DNA of 12,567 nucleotides from Acinetobacter sp. YWS30-1 (GCF_033558715.1 NZ_CP114608.1:1-12567); one strand, 5' to 3'. Positions 1-7,179 are shown, counted from the stretch's first letter. Notes: generated by a model not told the origin, from the letters alone. Translations and numbers: made by a program.

Positions 1-48
1 AAACTCCTTAAAAATCAGTATTTTGCAAAATATTTATGCAACAAAGCC
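1..48 (-). mobile_element. Terminal fragment of an IS (IS5/IS903-like end)
   Basis: Read on the minus strand, positions 48-31 give an 18-base end GGCTTTGTTGCATAAATA, and the element runs out of the window to the left. The other window edge carries a near-identical end (17 of 18 bases, 12503-12520) facing outward. Ends starting GGCTTTGTTG are known from the IS903 group of the IS5 family, and similar ones occur in IS6-family IS1006-like elements, so the family is an inference. No transposase of this element is visible. It interrupts the transposase fragment at 49-222. Confidence 0.6.
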
Positions 49-222
49 TATACATAAGAGCAAACGATCTTCCAACGGTAATTTATGCGGTCGTCCTTTA
101 CCAATATGACGAGGTAACTGCTTATTTAGCTCGGCCAACATGAGGTTAAATGTAGCCCAACTAACACCGGTAAGCCTACGAAACTTAACGTCTGATAATT
201 TTTGAATATCTTTGAATTTCAT
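49..222 (-). pseudogene. IS5-family-like transposase, N-terminal fragment truncated by another IS
   Basis: About 58 N-terminal residues of a DDE-type transposase are present. They start MKFKDIQKLSDVKFRRLTG and end in the stretch LEDRLLLCI, which resembles the N-terminal helix-turn-helix part (HTH_Tnp_4-like) of IS5-family transposases, although full proteins are several times longer. Reading then enters the IS end at position 48 and stops at a TAA (36-34) after four foreign residues (GFVA). The catalytic DDE part is missing, so it cannot be active. No clear left end of this older element was found in 223-379. Nothing resembling the remainder of the transposase is seen next to the IS end at the other window edge. 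Confidence 0.75.
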
Positions 223-379
223 CCAAGGATTATCCTTTGAATTAAATAAGTTTGCTGATTAATTTAAGATCAAATAAATTGTACGTTTTTTGATTTATGA
301 CGGAAGTCTATTAACTATATATTATTTCTTAAAAAACTATGTAATATTTAATGGAGTTAATAGGTTGAAATTATGGTAA

Positions 380-859
380 ATGAGTCAAGTGAAAATTTTT
401 AAATATTCTTTTGTAATTTTAGCCGTAGTCTCTGTTTCCGCATATACCATGAGTGATCGTCAATCCACACAGTTTCAAATCAAAATGCAAGTTATAGAAA
501 TTTGTGAGATTGGAGCAGGAGGCTCTTCGGATATTGATTTTGGGACTGTGACTCGTAATGCACAGAATGTTCAAGCGACAGGGAGCTTAAATGTTCATTG
601 TACTAATGGTACTCCCTATAATATTGCTTTAAATAGTGATGGTCGTTTGAAGCATGCCAATGATATTTCTATACAAATTCCTTATCAGCTTTATCAAGAT
701 CATGCCATGAGCAAAGAATGGGGCAATATTGCAGACAATCGTTTGTCACAACAGGGGACAGGGGAAACACAAAATATTAAGATTTGGGGTAATGTTCCCA
801 ATGCTAATGTTCCTGCTGGGAAATATAGTGACACAGTAACTGCGACGATTACCTATTAA
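380..859 (+). CDS. Spore coat U domain pilin (Csu-like), orphan on the plus strand
   Basis: This 159-residue secreted protein has a spore-coat-U (SCPU) domain as found in CsuA/B-type pilins. A hydrophobic N-terminus (KIFKYSFVILAVVSVSA) acts as a likely signal peptide. A paired cysteine pattern follows (EICEIG and VHCTN), then the family motif IDFGTV, TPYNIAL, and the C-terminal strand AGKYSDTVTATITY. The pilin at 5495-5016 has exactly the same length and matching motifs in the same order (IDFGKV, LNVTCTNQTPY, AGNYKDTVTATVTY), so the two are paralogues. This copy points towards the pilus operon, with only 15 bases between its stop and the stop of the tip gene. The chosen ATG lacks a good ribosome site; the only GGAG is about 25 bases upstream. 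It may be an alternative or minor subunit using the neighbouring chaperone and usher (inference). Confidence 0.85.
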   Translation: MSQVKIFKYSFVILAVVSVSAYTMSDRQSTQFQIKMQVIEICEIGAGGSSDIDFGTVTRNAQNVQATGSLNVHCTNGTPYNIALNSDGRLKHANDISIQIPYQLYQDHAMSKEWGNIADNRLSQQGTGETQNIKIWGNVPNANVPAGKYSDTVTATITY

Positions 860-874
860 TTTTAAAAATAAAAA

Positions 875-1858
875 TCAATAAGTTAGAGTTACTGTAATCG
901 TGTCAGAGTATTGCCCAGTACTACTGATGGGTTGAGCTGGAACCGTTGCATATATAGGTATATTATGATTGTCTACAGAGTAAAAAGTATTACCTTGCCA
1001 AGGTTGATCATCGTGTGCGTTCCTAAAAAGGTTGTATCGGATATAGTTTCCTAAAGCATTTCTCATTCTTCTTTGTGTGCCCTGCGCATTGATGCCATTA
1101 TTTAAACTGACTTGCATAATAGTGCCAACGGGACAGGCTAACTGTATATTTCCTGAGCTTATTAACGGTATCTTCAGTTGGTCAACCGCACCAAAGTTAA
1201 TATCTGTTGTCGACTGAATTAAGCAACTATTTTCATAATATGAGTTAACAATTAAATTATTATTACCAGTATTCGAATTTGCAAGGGCTTCTGTATCCGT
1301 TGGTACTTCTGATCCAACCTTGTATGCAGAATAAAGTTTCAATCCAATACTATTCGTTTGATAGTATGCTGCTGGTACGTTCTGTCCAGGCAACACCTGA
1401 CCATATAGTTTAAGCCGATTACTGACATTTCCAGTTCCTGCTTCAAACTGGAAAGTTTGGCATTGTGCTTGGTTTTTACGTTCTGAATCAGGAATCTTAA
1501 ATGTTCTTGCTGCATCAGAATATAATTCATAATTGAGTAATGCTCTTACAGGATTATAAATAATCATACTTCTAGGAGTACTACCTACGGGATCAAAACT
1601 ATCAGCCACTAAACATAGCTTATACGTTACAGGTTGGTTTGAATTAAAGTAACAGTCAGCAATAACATCTGTTGAAACAAGTGCTGAGCCTTGAGCATTT
1701 GATGTTCCTAAACTTAACGTTGCAGACTGCCCCAACCAACAGCTACTAGCATAAGCAGGTAAACAAAAAAGACTAGATACTAGAAAGAATAAACTTGCAT
1801 AAATAAAATATTTCGTTGAATCACTCATTTTAAACAAGTCATTGCAGTTTATTGACAT
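875..1858 (-). CDS. Two-domain spore coat U protein, likely CsuE-like tip subunit/adhesin
   Basis: This 327-residue secreted protein contains two successive SCPU-type domains, at about residues 38-195 and 205-327. The N-terminal half has its own cysteines (SSCWLGQ, ADCYFN, KLCLV, AQCQTF). The second half shows the classic SCLIQSTTDINFGAV, ACPVGT and final SDTITVTLTY. One donor-strand-competent domain plus an extra N-terminal domain, as the last gene after an usher, is the arrangement of CsuE, which caps archaic pili and binds surfaces. The length is close to that of CsuE. A signal peptide (about residues 14-37, ending AYA) precedes the mature part. The start at 1858 overlaps the end of the usher gene by 10 bases, so translation is probably coupled. 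The Met at residue 11 is a possible alternative start. Confidence 0.85.
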   Translation of the reverse strand: MSINCNDLFKMSDSTKYFIYASLFFLVSSLFCLPAYASSCWLGQSATLSLGTSNAQGSALVSTDVIADCYFNSNQPVTYKLCLVADSFDPVGSTPRSMIIYNPVRALLNYELYSDAARTFKIPDSERKNQAQCQTFQFEAGTGNVSNRLKLYGQVLPGQNVPAAYYQTNSIGLKLYSAYKVGSEVPTDTEALANSNTGNNNLIVNSYYENSCLIQSTTDINFGAVDQLKIPLISSGNIQLACPVGTIMQVSLNNGINAQGTQRRMRNALGNYIRYNLFRNAHDDQPWQGNTFYSVDNHNIPIYATVPAQPISSTGQYSDTITVTLTY

Positions 1859-4194
1859 ACCATTCGCCCCAAGTCACTAAAACCTTTTAATGTTGTAAGT
1901 TCAGGCAGTATCACTCTGCACTGCTTAAGTTGATTGCCTATGTAAAGTGTATTATTTTTTAGGTTATCGATATACACAACTCCATCGTGAGCCACAATAG
2001 TTGTGGGTTGTTGTTGCTGAATCGGTTCTTCTTGCCATACAGAAGTTCCCACGTTCACATTTTGTCCCTGTAAATCTACTACTTGAAGTTGCACAGATTT
2101 CACTTGATACATCGGGAATTGTACAAAAACACCACTCGATTGGCGTGGTACAGCATTTTGTTGCGTTTTTTCAATTTTTAGATTAATTGGCAAATCAAGC
2201 GTATCTATAGCGATACTATTATTCTGATAAGGGTTCAAATAATCGAGTAGTAGATAACCTTTTTTATTAGTTTTACCAATTAAACGATTCTCTAGTCGTA
2301 CAGGCACATCAGGTATTTGATCTGTTGAAACGATAGCAAATGAACCACTGCTTAGGCGTTTAGGTAAGATAGCATCTTTCAATAGTACAACCCCGCCATT
2401 CACTGAAGCATAAATACTGGTATTACTTTGGTCTGAGGTCGTATGTTGAACGTTAAGTTGGGCCAAGCCATAACGACTTAAATAATCCAGTTGCCCCTGA
2501 AATTGTGAGTATAACTCAGTATGATTGGCCCTTGCTTGCCAACCGAAACCACCTTGGTCTTGATCCACAGAATGTAAGACGTTCAGGCTAAGTTGATTTT
2601 GATCATTACTGCGTTGAGCTGTGATAGTTGCTGAATTCCGTTTCGCCCATGGAATATTAAAGGACAGGTAGTAACTATTTTCTTTATTTAGTAAGTCCCT
2701 GCTATAACTTAAATTCAGATTCATTCGTCGAGGGAAAATATAAGACCAGTTCAATAGAACATATTCGTTGCTGGACTGACCCTTATATTCTTGTTGAATA
2801 TAGCTCCCTCCTAACTGACCAAACTTCGTATTTAAGCCCATGTAAAATTGATTTGATTGGGTTGCATATGAAGCATCATTTAAACTAGCGATATCACTGA
2901 ACTGCCCATATTGACGTAATCCATTATAATTTAAGCTAAACAATGCTGAGCTCCAACTATAACCAAATCCAAGCAACTGTCCCGTGTTTTCAGGTGTATA
3001 ACTATGGGCATAAGAGACATTGAATTGACCAGCTTGTCTCCCTAATTGGTAAACACCACCTAGCCCCACTTGCTGTAACTTTTCAGTCAACTCAGTATGG
3101 GTCTCAACAGTCAATGTATTGCTTAATCCATAACGATAACTACCACTTAATGCTAAATCATCAGCATAATCAAATGAAGATATGCCATAATTTAATTTAG
3201 GGTAACCAAGGTTAAATGACCAATCATTTAGACCCCGTGCCAGTAAGTGATTTGCGCGATAGAGTGAAAAATTTTGGACTTGTTGTTGGCCATTGATGTC
3301 AGTGATGACCATTTGTGCATTGCCAGCACCTGTAATACTCGGTGTAGTTTGAATATCAAACTGCCCTGGCACTACATTCTGTGATGATTGCTTGATACCA
3401 TTAATGATAAGGTCAATCTGTGAAGGGAGTGCAACCTGCCCTTTAAAACTCATTAATGGGGTTGTAACCGTATAAGGCTGTAATGCGAAATTTTTAGCCA
3501 AACTTAGACCACTAATCCGAGTAGAGCGTGTCCACGTTAAAGCATCACTTTGCGCATCGCCCAAACGTAAACGAAGCATTTGCTCTGGGAAGTCTTTCTC
3601 CCAATACGTATCTAGAATTTGACGATCAGTAAACTGATTATCTTGATATTGATAATTACCTGAAATACTCAGTACACCATTGAATAGACCAAAATAACGA
3701 AGTTCATTCCATCCATTAAATGAAAAATGATCATCAGTTTGTTGTGCAAAAGCCGTATAGTTTAAAAGTAAGCCTTGTCTTTCTTGCTGGGGATTAACCG
3801 TTGCTAAAGGTTTAGCTTGATAACTATATTGGTTTTTTGCACTTAATAATTCAATAGGGACTTGTATGGTGATTTTCTGGTTTAGATTGTCATATTGATA
3901 ACTTAGCCCGTTAATAGCATCTAAAGAAATATAGTTTGTTTGGTCAACCAAGATTTGAGGAGCACTACTTTGAATTGAGAGTTTGTCTAATGATGTCACA
4001 TCTATATAAAGCTGTTTATCTTGTTGTAAAAAATGTCCTATTTCTGGTTGTGCTGATTGATTTAGTTCGACATCTAAATATAAATCTTGCTGCATATCTT
4101 GAATCAGTTTTGGATCGTTGACTTGTGCAAGTGTATTAGGTGCCACTGCAATGATTGCTCCTGCAAATAGCAAATCACTAATCTGCACACTCAC
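1849..4194 (-). CDS. Outer-membrane usher of an archaic (Csu-type) chaperone-usher pilus
   Basis: This is the assembly platform that threads chaperone-bound subunits across the outer membrane. About 780 residues fit the PapC/FimD/CsuD family. An N-terminal periplasmic domain (LYLDVELN, then YIDVTSLDKL) comes first. A 24-strand barrel follows, with alternating aromatic strands (WNELRYFGLFNG, GNYQYQDNQF). A plug-type insertion sits near residues 225-330 (LIINGIKQSSQNVVPGQFDI). The C-terminal domains end in QCRVILPELTTLKGFSDLGRMVCQ-like sequence with a cysteine pair. The open frame reaches a GTG at 4203, but a GGAG overlaps it. The GTG three codons later (4194) sits 8 bases after GGAG and is preferred. 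The signal segment (LLFAGAIIAVAPNTLA) has no positive charge in either version, which is unusual. It lies downstream of the chaperone gene and overlaps the tip gene. Confidence 0.92.
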   Translation of the reverse strand: MSVQISDLLFAGAIIAVAPNTLAQVNDPKLIQDMQQDLYLDVELNQSAQPEIGHFLQQDKQLYIDVTSLDKLSIQSSAPQILVDQTNYISLDAINGLSYQYDNLNQKITIQVPIELLSAKNQYSYQAKPLATVNPQQERQGLLLNYTAFAQQTDDHFSFNGWNELRYFGLFNGVLSISGNYQYQDNQFTDRQILDTYWEKDFPEQMLRLRLGDAQSDALTWTRSTRISGLSLAKNFALQPYTVTTPLMSFKGQVALPSQIDLIINGIKQSSQNVVPGQFDIQTTPSITGAGNAQMVITDINGQQQVQNFSLYRANHLLARGLNDWSFNLGYPKLNYGISSFDYADDLALSGSYRYGLSNTLTVETHTELTEKLQQVGLGGVYQLGRQAGQFNVSYAHSYTPENTGQLLGFGYSWSSALFSLNYNGLRQYGQFSDIASLNDASYATQSNQFYMGLNTKFGQLGGSYIQQEYKGQSSNEYVLLNWSYIFPRRMNLNLSYSRDLLNKENSYYLSFNIPWAKRNSATITAQRSNDQNQLSLNVLHSVDQDQGGFGWQARANHTELYSQFQGQLDYLSRYGLAQLNVQHTTSDQSNTSIYASVNGGVVLLKDAILPKRLSSGSFAIVSTDQIPDVPVRLENRLIGKTNKKGYLLLDYLNPYQNNSIAIDTLDLPINLKIEKTQQNAVPRQSSGVFVQFPMYQVKSVQLQVVDLQGQNVNVGTSVWQEEPIQQQQPTTIVAHDGVVYIDNLKNNTLYIGNQLKQCRVILPELTTLKGFSDLGRMVCQ

Positions 4195-4222
4195 AAAAAC
4201 CACTCCAAAATTGATGAATACA

Positions 4223-4972
4223 TCAATGTGCTAATTGAAGTATTTGTTCACTTACATCCATGTTCACAACAGCAACAAATTTTCCAGTCGGTTGAATATT
4301 CAGTTGTTTAGGGATAGGCCATTGCATACTCTGACCATTTAGAACATAGCCCATCAGTCCCATTTGAATTGGTGTCTTTTTACCTTGAGAATCTACATAA
4401 GCAAACTGGCTAAAACGCTTATAACTTGTAGTTTGATTGATGACCAGTAATTGATGATCCGTATATTTAAATGTCATGCCTTTTAAAGAAGTTAAGCCTT
4501 GATCTACAGCATTTATATGTGATGTTTTAAAGAAAACTGGGATCGAATATTTCAGCAAAAGCTGCAACCCGCTTTTCTCTTCAGTTTTTGGATTAGGTAA
4601 TTCATCAACGATGAGTCGATAGGCTTGTTCAGATGAAAGATTGCTATTTGCGCTACGAATCAAGCGAACTAATTGTCTTTGCCCAGCAGGTATAGTCAAT
4701 ACCATGGGGCTTGCTATCAGATCTTTTGTAGGTGTAATAACATCTTGATTATTATTTTGTGTCCAATAATTTACTCGGACTTGGCCCCGAATTTCGTCAC
4801 TTCCTGTATTGGTTAACCAAAGCTCTTTAACTTTTTCCTGAGGGGAAAACTCTAATAAAATAGGCGCAACCTGCAAGCTTGCAGCATGCGCCTGTATCAT
4901 AAAAATACTCGTTACTAAACAAACTAAACTGTACTTACGTAGTAGATTAGAGCAACGTATCGTATTTCTCAT
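4223..4972 (-). CDS. Periplasmic pilus chaperone, PapD-like (CsuC type)
   Basis: This 249-residue periplasmic chaperone should fold pilin subunits by donor-strand complementation and deliver them to the usher. A charged N-terminus and hydrophobic segment end in AHA (about residue 30), a good signal peptidase I site. The mature protein begins with the typical first strand SLQVAPILLEFSP. The PapD N-domain follows (LWLTNTGSDEIRGQVRVNYWTQ, then LTIPAGQRQLVRLIR and YRLIVDELP), and then the subunit-binding strand with its lysine (LLLKYSIPVFFK). The C-domain covers about residues 155-249. It lies 43 bases after the major pilin and 28 bases before the usher start, in the same direction, which is the usual operon order. 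A clear ribosome site AAAGGAT precedes the ATG. Confidence 0.92.
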   Translation of the reverse strand: MRNTIRCSNLLRKYSLVCLVTSIFMIQAHAASLQVAPILLEFSPQEKVKELWLTNTGSDEIRGQVRVNYWTQNNNQDVITPTKDLIASPMVLTIPAGQRQLVRLIRSANSNLSSEQAYRLIVDELPNPKTEEKSGLQLLLKYSIPVFFKTSHINAVDQGLTSLKGMTFKYTDHQLLVINQTTSYKRFSQFAYVDSQGKKTPIQMGLMGYVLNGQSMQWPIPKQLNIQPTGKFVAVVNMDVSEQILQLAH

Positions 4973-5015
4973 ATTGATATCCTTTAAATGAAGAATATCT
5001 TTACGATAACAAATA

Positions 5016-5495
5016 TTAATATGTTACCGTGGCTGTAACTGTATCTTTATAGTTGCCTGCACGAACATTTGTTGAGCCAACGACTTTAGCAATTACAGTG
5101 ATTGCTTCTACGTTACCTGAACCACTGTTTGAATATTTATTTTCATCGTTATCCCATGGCTTATTGCCATCTTGGAATAACTCATAAGCAATAATTGATG
5201 ATTCATCTGTTTCATTTTTCATCTCACCACTACCTGAAAGACCTACACGGTAGGGTGTCTGATTTGTACAAGTTACATTTAGGGTTCCTGTTTTATCACT
5301 TGCAACACTACCGCTATTTACTTTACCAAAATCAATCTCTGTTGCATTGATAGAACATGTAGAAAGAACTTCAATTTTTACATCAAAAGTTGTTTGTGCC
5401 TGCTGTGTGCCTGCTGCTGGTGTTTCAGCACTTGCTTGTCCAGCTAAAAGTAAGTTAGTAGATACTAATAATGCAGTAGTGATAAATTTTTTCAT
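5016..5495 (-). CDS. Major spore coat U domain pilin of the archaic pilus operon
   Basis: This 159-residue subunit is the first gene of the four-gene pilus operon and so probably the main shaft protein. A strong signal peptide (MKKFITTALLVSTNLLLAGQASA) ends in an ASA cleavage site. The mature N-terminus (TTFDVKIEVLSTC) has the alternating hydrophobic pattern expected of a donor strand. SCPU motifs follow: CSINATEIDFGKV, LNVTCTNQTPYRVGL, YELFQD, and the C-terminal AGNYKDTVTATVTY. A GGAA ribosome site lies 8 bases before the ATG. Expression probably depends on the AT-rich 314-base region upstream (5496-5809). Unlike the chromosomal csu operon, no separate CsuA or CsuB minor-subunit genes lie between it and the chaperone. 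Confidence 0.9.
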   Translation of the reverse strand: MKKFITTALLVSTNLLLAGQASAETPAAGTQQAQTTFDVKIEVLSTCSINATEIDFGKVNSGSVASDKTGTLNVTCTNQTPYRVGLSGSGEMKNETDESSIIAYELFQDGNKPWDNDENKYSNSGSGNVEAITVIAKVVGSTNVRAGNYKDTVTATVTY

Positions 5496-5528
5496 TTAAG
5501 AATTCCAAGTATTAAATCCGATAGCCCA

Positions 5529-5611
5529 AAAGCAATCGTCATAAATAGCATTGCTTTCACTTTTTATTTTTTATAGGTACTAAAATCACGTCTATAAAAA
5601 TAAGTGTGAAA
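5529..5611. repeat. Two adjacent inverted repeats in the pilus operon leader
   Basis: The first repeat has perfect 8-base arms AAAGCAAT and ATTGCTTT separated by 13 bases (5529-5557). The second has roughly 20-base imperfect arms (TTTCAC...TTATAG at 5555-5576 and CTATAAAAATAAGTGTGAAA at 5592-5611) separated by 15 bases. The two share the TTT at 5555-5557, so the hairpins would be mutually competing in an RNA leader. They may equally be binding sites for a regulator. Function is inferred only. Confidence 0.5.
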
Positions 5612-5761
5612 TTTATCACTTTTTATATTTTTTTCAAGTTTTTTTTTTTAACCAGCCATTCAGCATTATTAAATGTATTCGTCATTATTCTACTTTTTAT
5701 AAAATAATGAGGCATATTGAAATTAAGTTTTTTGATTCAATGGAATGGGCGTTATATAATA

Positions 5762-5790
5762 AAAAATGGGAGCCTTAAAATCCCATTTTT
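5762..5790 (-). terminator. Rho-independent terminator after the antitoxin gene
   Basis: A perfect 10-base stem AAAAATGGGA/TCCCATTTTT with a 9-base loop is present. Read on the minus strand it ends in a T run and lies 19 bases after the antitoxin stop. It separates the toxin-antitoxin unit from the pilus operon on the same strand. The stem's A/T arms make it usable in both directions. Confidence 0.75.
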
Positions 5791-5809
5791 CTATTATATT
5801 TTTTAAATT

Positions 5810-6100
5810 TTAAGCATGTTGAACTGTCAATTTTAAACCTAAAGCATTCACAACACGGTTGATCGTATCAAAACGAGGCGTTGAATCTTGACGAAGTGCT
5901 TTGTAAAGGGCTTCTCGTCCAATACCTGCTTCTTTCGCAATTTGGGTCATACCTCTTACTTTAGCAATTACACCAAGTGCGTGCGCTAATTCAGCAGGAT
6001 CATTTTCTTCAAGAACCATATTGAGGTATATTACAATATCTTCTTCAGTTTTGAGTGACTCAGCCATATCAAAACTTGGTAAATCAGCTACTTTAACCAT
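5810..6100 (-). CDS. Antitoxin of a toxin-first type II module (HigA-like, XRE/HTH)
   Basis: This 96-residue protein matches the addiction-module antidote family paired with RelE/ParE-like toxins in toxin-first order. An N-terminal segment (MVKVADLPSFDMAESLKTEEDI) precedes a helix-turn-helix at about residues 48-70 (GMTQIAKEAGIGREALYKAL) and a conserved tail (NRVVNALGLKLTVQHA). It should bind the toxin and repress its own promoter. The ATG at 6100 is one base past the toxin's stop and has a strong GGAGG site, so it replaces the longer open frame reaching 6178, which lies inside the toxin gene. The gene looks intact although its partner is interrupted. Confidence 0.88.
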   Translation of the reverse strand: MVKVADLPSFDMAESLKTEEDIVIYLNMVLEENDPAELAHALGVIAKVRGMTQIAKEAGIGREALYKALRQDSTPRFDTINRVVNALGLKLTVQHA

Positions 6101-6101
6101 T

Positions 6102-6398
6102 TTAATCCTCCAACGTTTTTGATAATTTGACTGCACGATTGATGTCTTGTTGTTGAGTTGATTTATCTCTGCCACCAAGCATTACAATAACTACGTCATC
6201 ATGTTGGATGTAATACATCCTCCATCCTGAACCGAAGAACTCTCTCATTTCCCAAACACCATCTTGGAGAGGTTTAATGTCTCCCCAGTTCCCACGTTGA
6301 ACCTTATCTAATCGGCGATTCAAGCGAATGCGGGTCATATTGTCTTTAATGCCATCCAACCATTAATCAAATTCTGGTAGACGTTTAATTTTAATCAT
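6102..6398 (-). pseudogene. RelE/ParE-family toxin (HigB-like) with an in-frame stop at codon 12
   Basis: Translation from the ATG at 6398 (ribosome site AGGA) gives MIKIKRLPEFD, then TAA (6365-6363), then WLDGIKDNMTRIRLNRRLDKVQRGNWGDIKPL to the end. This is the normal start and body of the addiction-module killer protein family, 98 codons in all. Conserved parts remain (GVWEMREFFGSGWRMYYI, VIVMLGGRDKSTQQQDI). The TAA stands where the family usually has a charged residue between D and W (a single base change from GAA or AAA). Restart at the TTG (6359) would make an 85-residue protein without the first strand, probably weak or inactive. The gene sits immediately before the intact antitoxin. 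A sequencing error is an alternative explanation. Confidence 0.85.
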
Positions 6399-6422
6399 GA
6401 GGATTCCTTTTCTTCTCAGTAT

Positions 6423-6450
6423 ATTGTATTCGATCGAATACATAATGCAA
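6423..6450 (-). promoter_or_regulatory. Toxin-antitoxin promoter with embedded operator palindrome
   Basis: On the minus strand a -35 TTGCAT (6450-6445) and a -10 TACAAT (6428-6423) are separated by 16 bases. Between and over them lies the perfect 16-base palindrome GTATTCGATCGAATAC (6426-6441). A palindrome between the promoter boxes is the standard autorepression site of HTH antitoxins. It lies 25 bases before the toxin ATG. Confidence 0.7.
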
Positions 6451-6589
6451 GATTTTTATCCCAAGAGTTGTCCGCAGAAATTGGGGATTATTTCTGAACT
6501 GTGACCCTTGAGAAATCAGGAAAAAATGCAAAAACGAATGTTTTTTGATCAACTTTATTGGCTAAAAGTTACATTTTTGCTTAAAAATA

Positions 6590-6613
6590 AACCGACTTGT
6601 CTCCAAGTCGGTT
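6590..6613 (-). terminator. Stem-loop, likely terminator for minus-strand transcription from the DUF1643 gene
   Basis: A perfect 10-base stem AACCGACTTG/CAAGTCGGTT with a 4-base loop is followed on the minus strand by TTATTTTTAAG. It lies about 90 bases past the stop of the DUF1643 gene but outside the pdif site, so it belongs to the neighbouring segment. It would keep transcription from entering the toxin-antitoxin promoter. Confidence 0.6.
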
Positions 6614-6680
6614 GAACGAGAACGTTCCAGAGGGTATGAATAACGATAAGATACTGATATTAAAGTAATATTAAAAAAAC

Positions 6681-6708
6681 GTTTCGTATAAGCTCTATTA
6701 TGTTAAAT
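6681..6708 (+). other. pdif (plasmid dif, XerC/XerD) site, left border of module
   Basis: The site has an 11-base XerC-type arm GTTTCGTATAA (6681-6691), a 6-base centre GCTCTA, and an 11-base XerD-type arm TTATGTTAAAT (6698-6708). It matches the Acinetobacter pdif pattern ATTTCGTATAA-N6-TTATGTTAAAT at all but one arm base. Orientation is C then D on the plus strand. The XerD arm supplies the last Ile codon and TAA stop of the DUF1643 gene. Confidence 0.88.
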
Positions 6709-7179
6709 GGGTTCTAAAAAAGGCTTTAATTCTGTTGAAGAATGTATGTACAGAGGATGCCCAGGTTCTCCACTTTTATTTAATTTAAGATAATGGAGCT
6801 TATCTTTTAGAAGTTGTTTTACAAAAGTTGATCTGTCTTTAAATATTCCAGCATTTCCCCAACAAGCAATAAGTTGATGAGATTCTGTAGCTAATTGCTG
6901 CAAGTAAGCATCATTTTCAGGGCCAATTGGATCTTCCTGAGACATCATTTCTTGTGGATCAGTGGCTCTATATGCAAAAAGATTAGCCATGTAGATGCCA
7001 CCACCCCCCCAACTTTTAGCAAAGTTAATACAGCGATTGATAGTTGGATCATCTTGAATATGATCTGCTGTTGAAGGATTTAGGCCAATAAATGTAAATA
7101 TAGGTTTCTCTTTATCCCAAATACGCCAAAGTGAATAACGATATTTACTACAATCTGAAATTATTGCACCCTTTTCCAT
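6703..7179 (-). CDS. DUF1643 domain protein, function unknown
   Basis: This 158-residue cytoplasmic protein has the DUF1643 signature GLNPSTADHIQDDPTINRC (residues 32-50), followed by SWGGGGIYMANLFAYRATDP and IACWGNAG. The length is normal for the family. No catalytic role is established. The GLNPS motif superficially recalls motif 1 of uracil-DNA-glycosylase folds, but I would not assign that. A good ribosome site (GAGGGG) precedes the ATG. The gene is divergent from the macrodomain gene with 56 bases between them, and both lie between two inverted pdif sites, so they travel as one module. Its C-terminal Ile and stop come from the pdif arm, so the natural C-terminus may have been trimmed. 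Confidence 0.88.
   Translation of the reverse strand: MEKGAIISDCSKYRYSLWRIWDKEKPIFTFIGLNPSTADHIQDDPTINRCINFAKSWGGGGIYMANLFAYRATDPQEMMSQEDPIGPENDAYLQQLATESHQLIACWGNAGIFKDRSTFVKQLLKDKLHYLKLNKSGEPGHPLYIHSSTELKPFLEPI

Larger units (their letters stand above)
5496..5809 (-). promoter_or_regulatory. AT-rich leader and promoter region of the pilus operon
   Basis: No gene is seen in these 314 bases. On the minus strand the region supplies the promoter and leader of the pilin operon. A run of 11 T (5639-5649), read as an A-tract, is followed by a possible -35 TTGAAA, but a unique promoter cannot be fixed. Close to the gene are two structures: an 8-base inverted repeat AAAGCAAT/ATTGCTTT (5529-5536 and 5550-5557), and a larger imperfect inverted repeat (5555-5576 with 5592-5611). 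The far end holds the antitoxin terminator (5762-5790). Confidence 0.45.
6399..6680. other. Non-coding spacer between the toxin-antitoxin unit and the pdif module
   Basis: These 282 bases hold the toxin-antitoxin promoter (6423-6450) and a strong stem-loop (6590-6613). The rest is AT-rich and carries no recognizable gene or remnant in any frame. Confidence 0.6.

Noticed and set aside
373..402. Nine-codon ORF beginning ATGGTAAAT ahead of the plus-strand pilin
   Set aside because: It overlaps the pilin start in another frame, has no ribosome site and looks like chance.
5700..5760. A possible further pdif site between the pilus and toxin-antitoxin segments
   Set aside because: GTTATATAATA is AT-rich but does not match either Xer arm over 11 bases.
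6101..6178. Longer antitoxin start at 6178
   Set aside because: It lies inside the toxin frame, while the ATG at 6100 has a strong GGAGG site and gives the usual family length.
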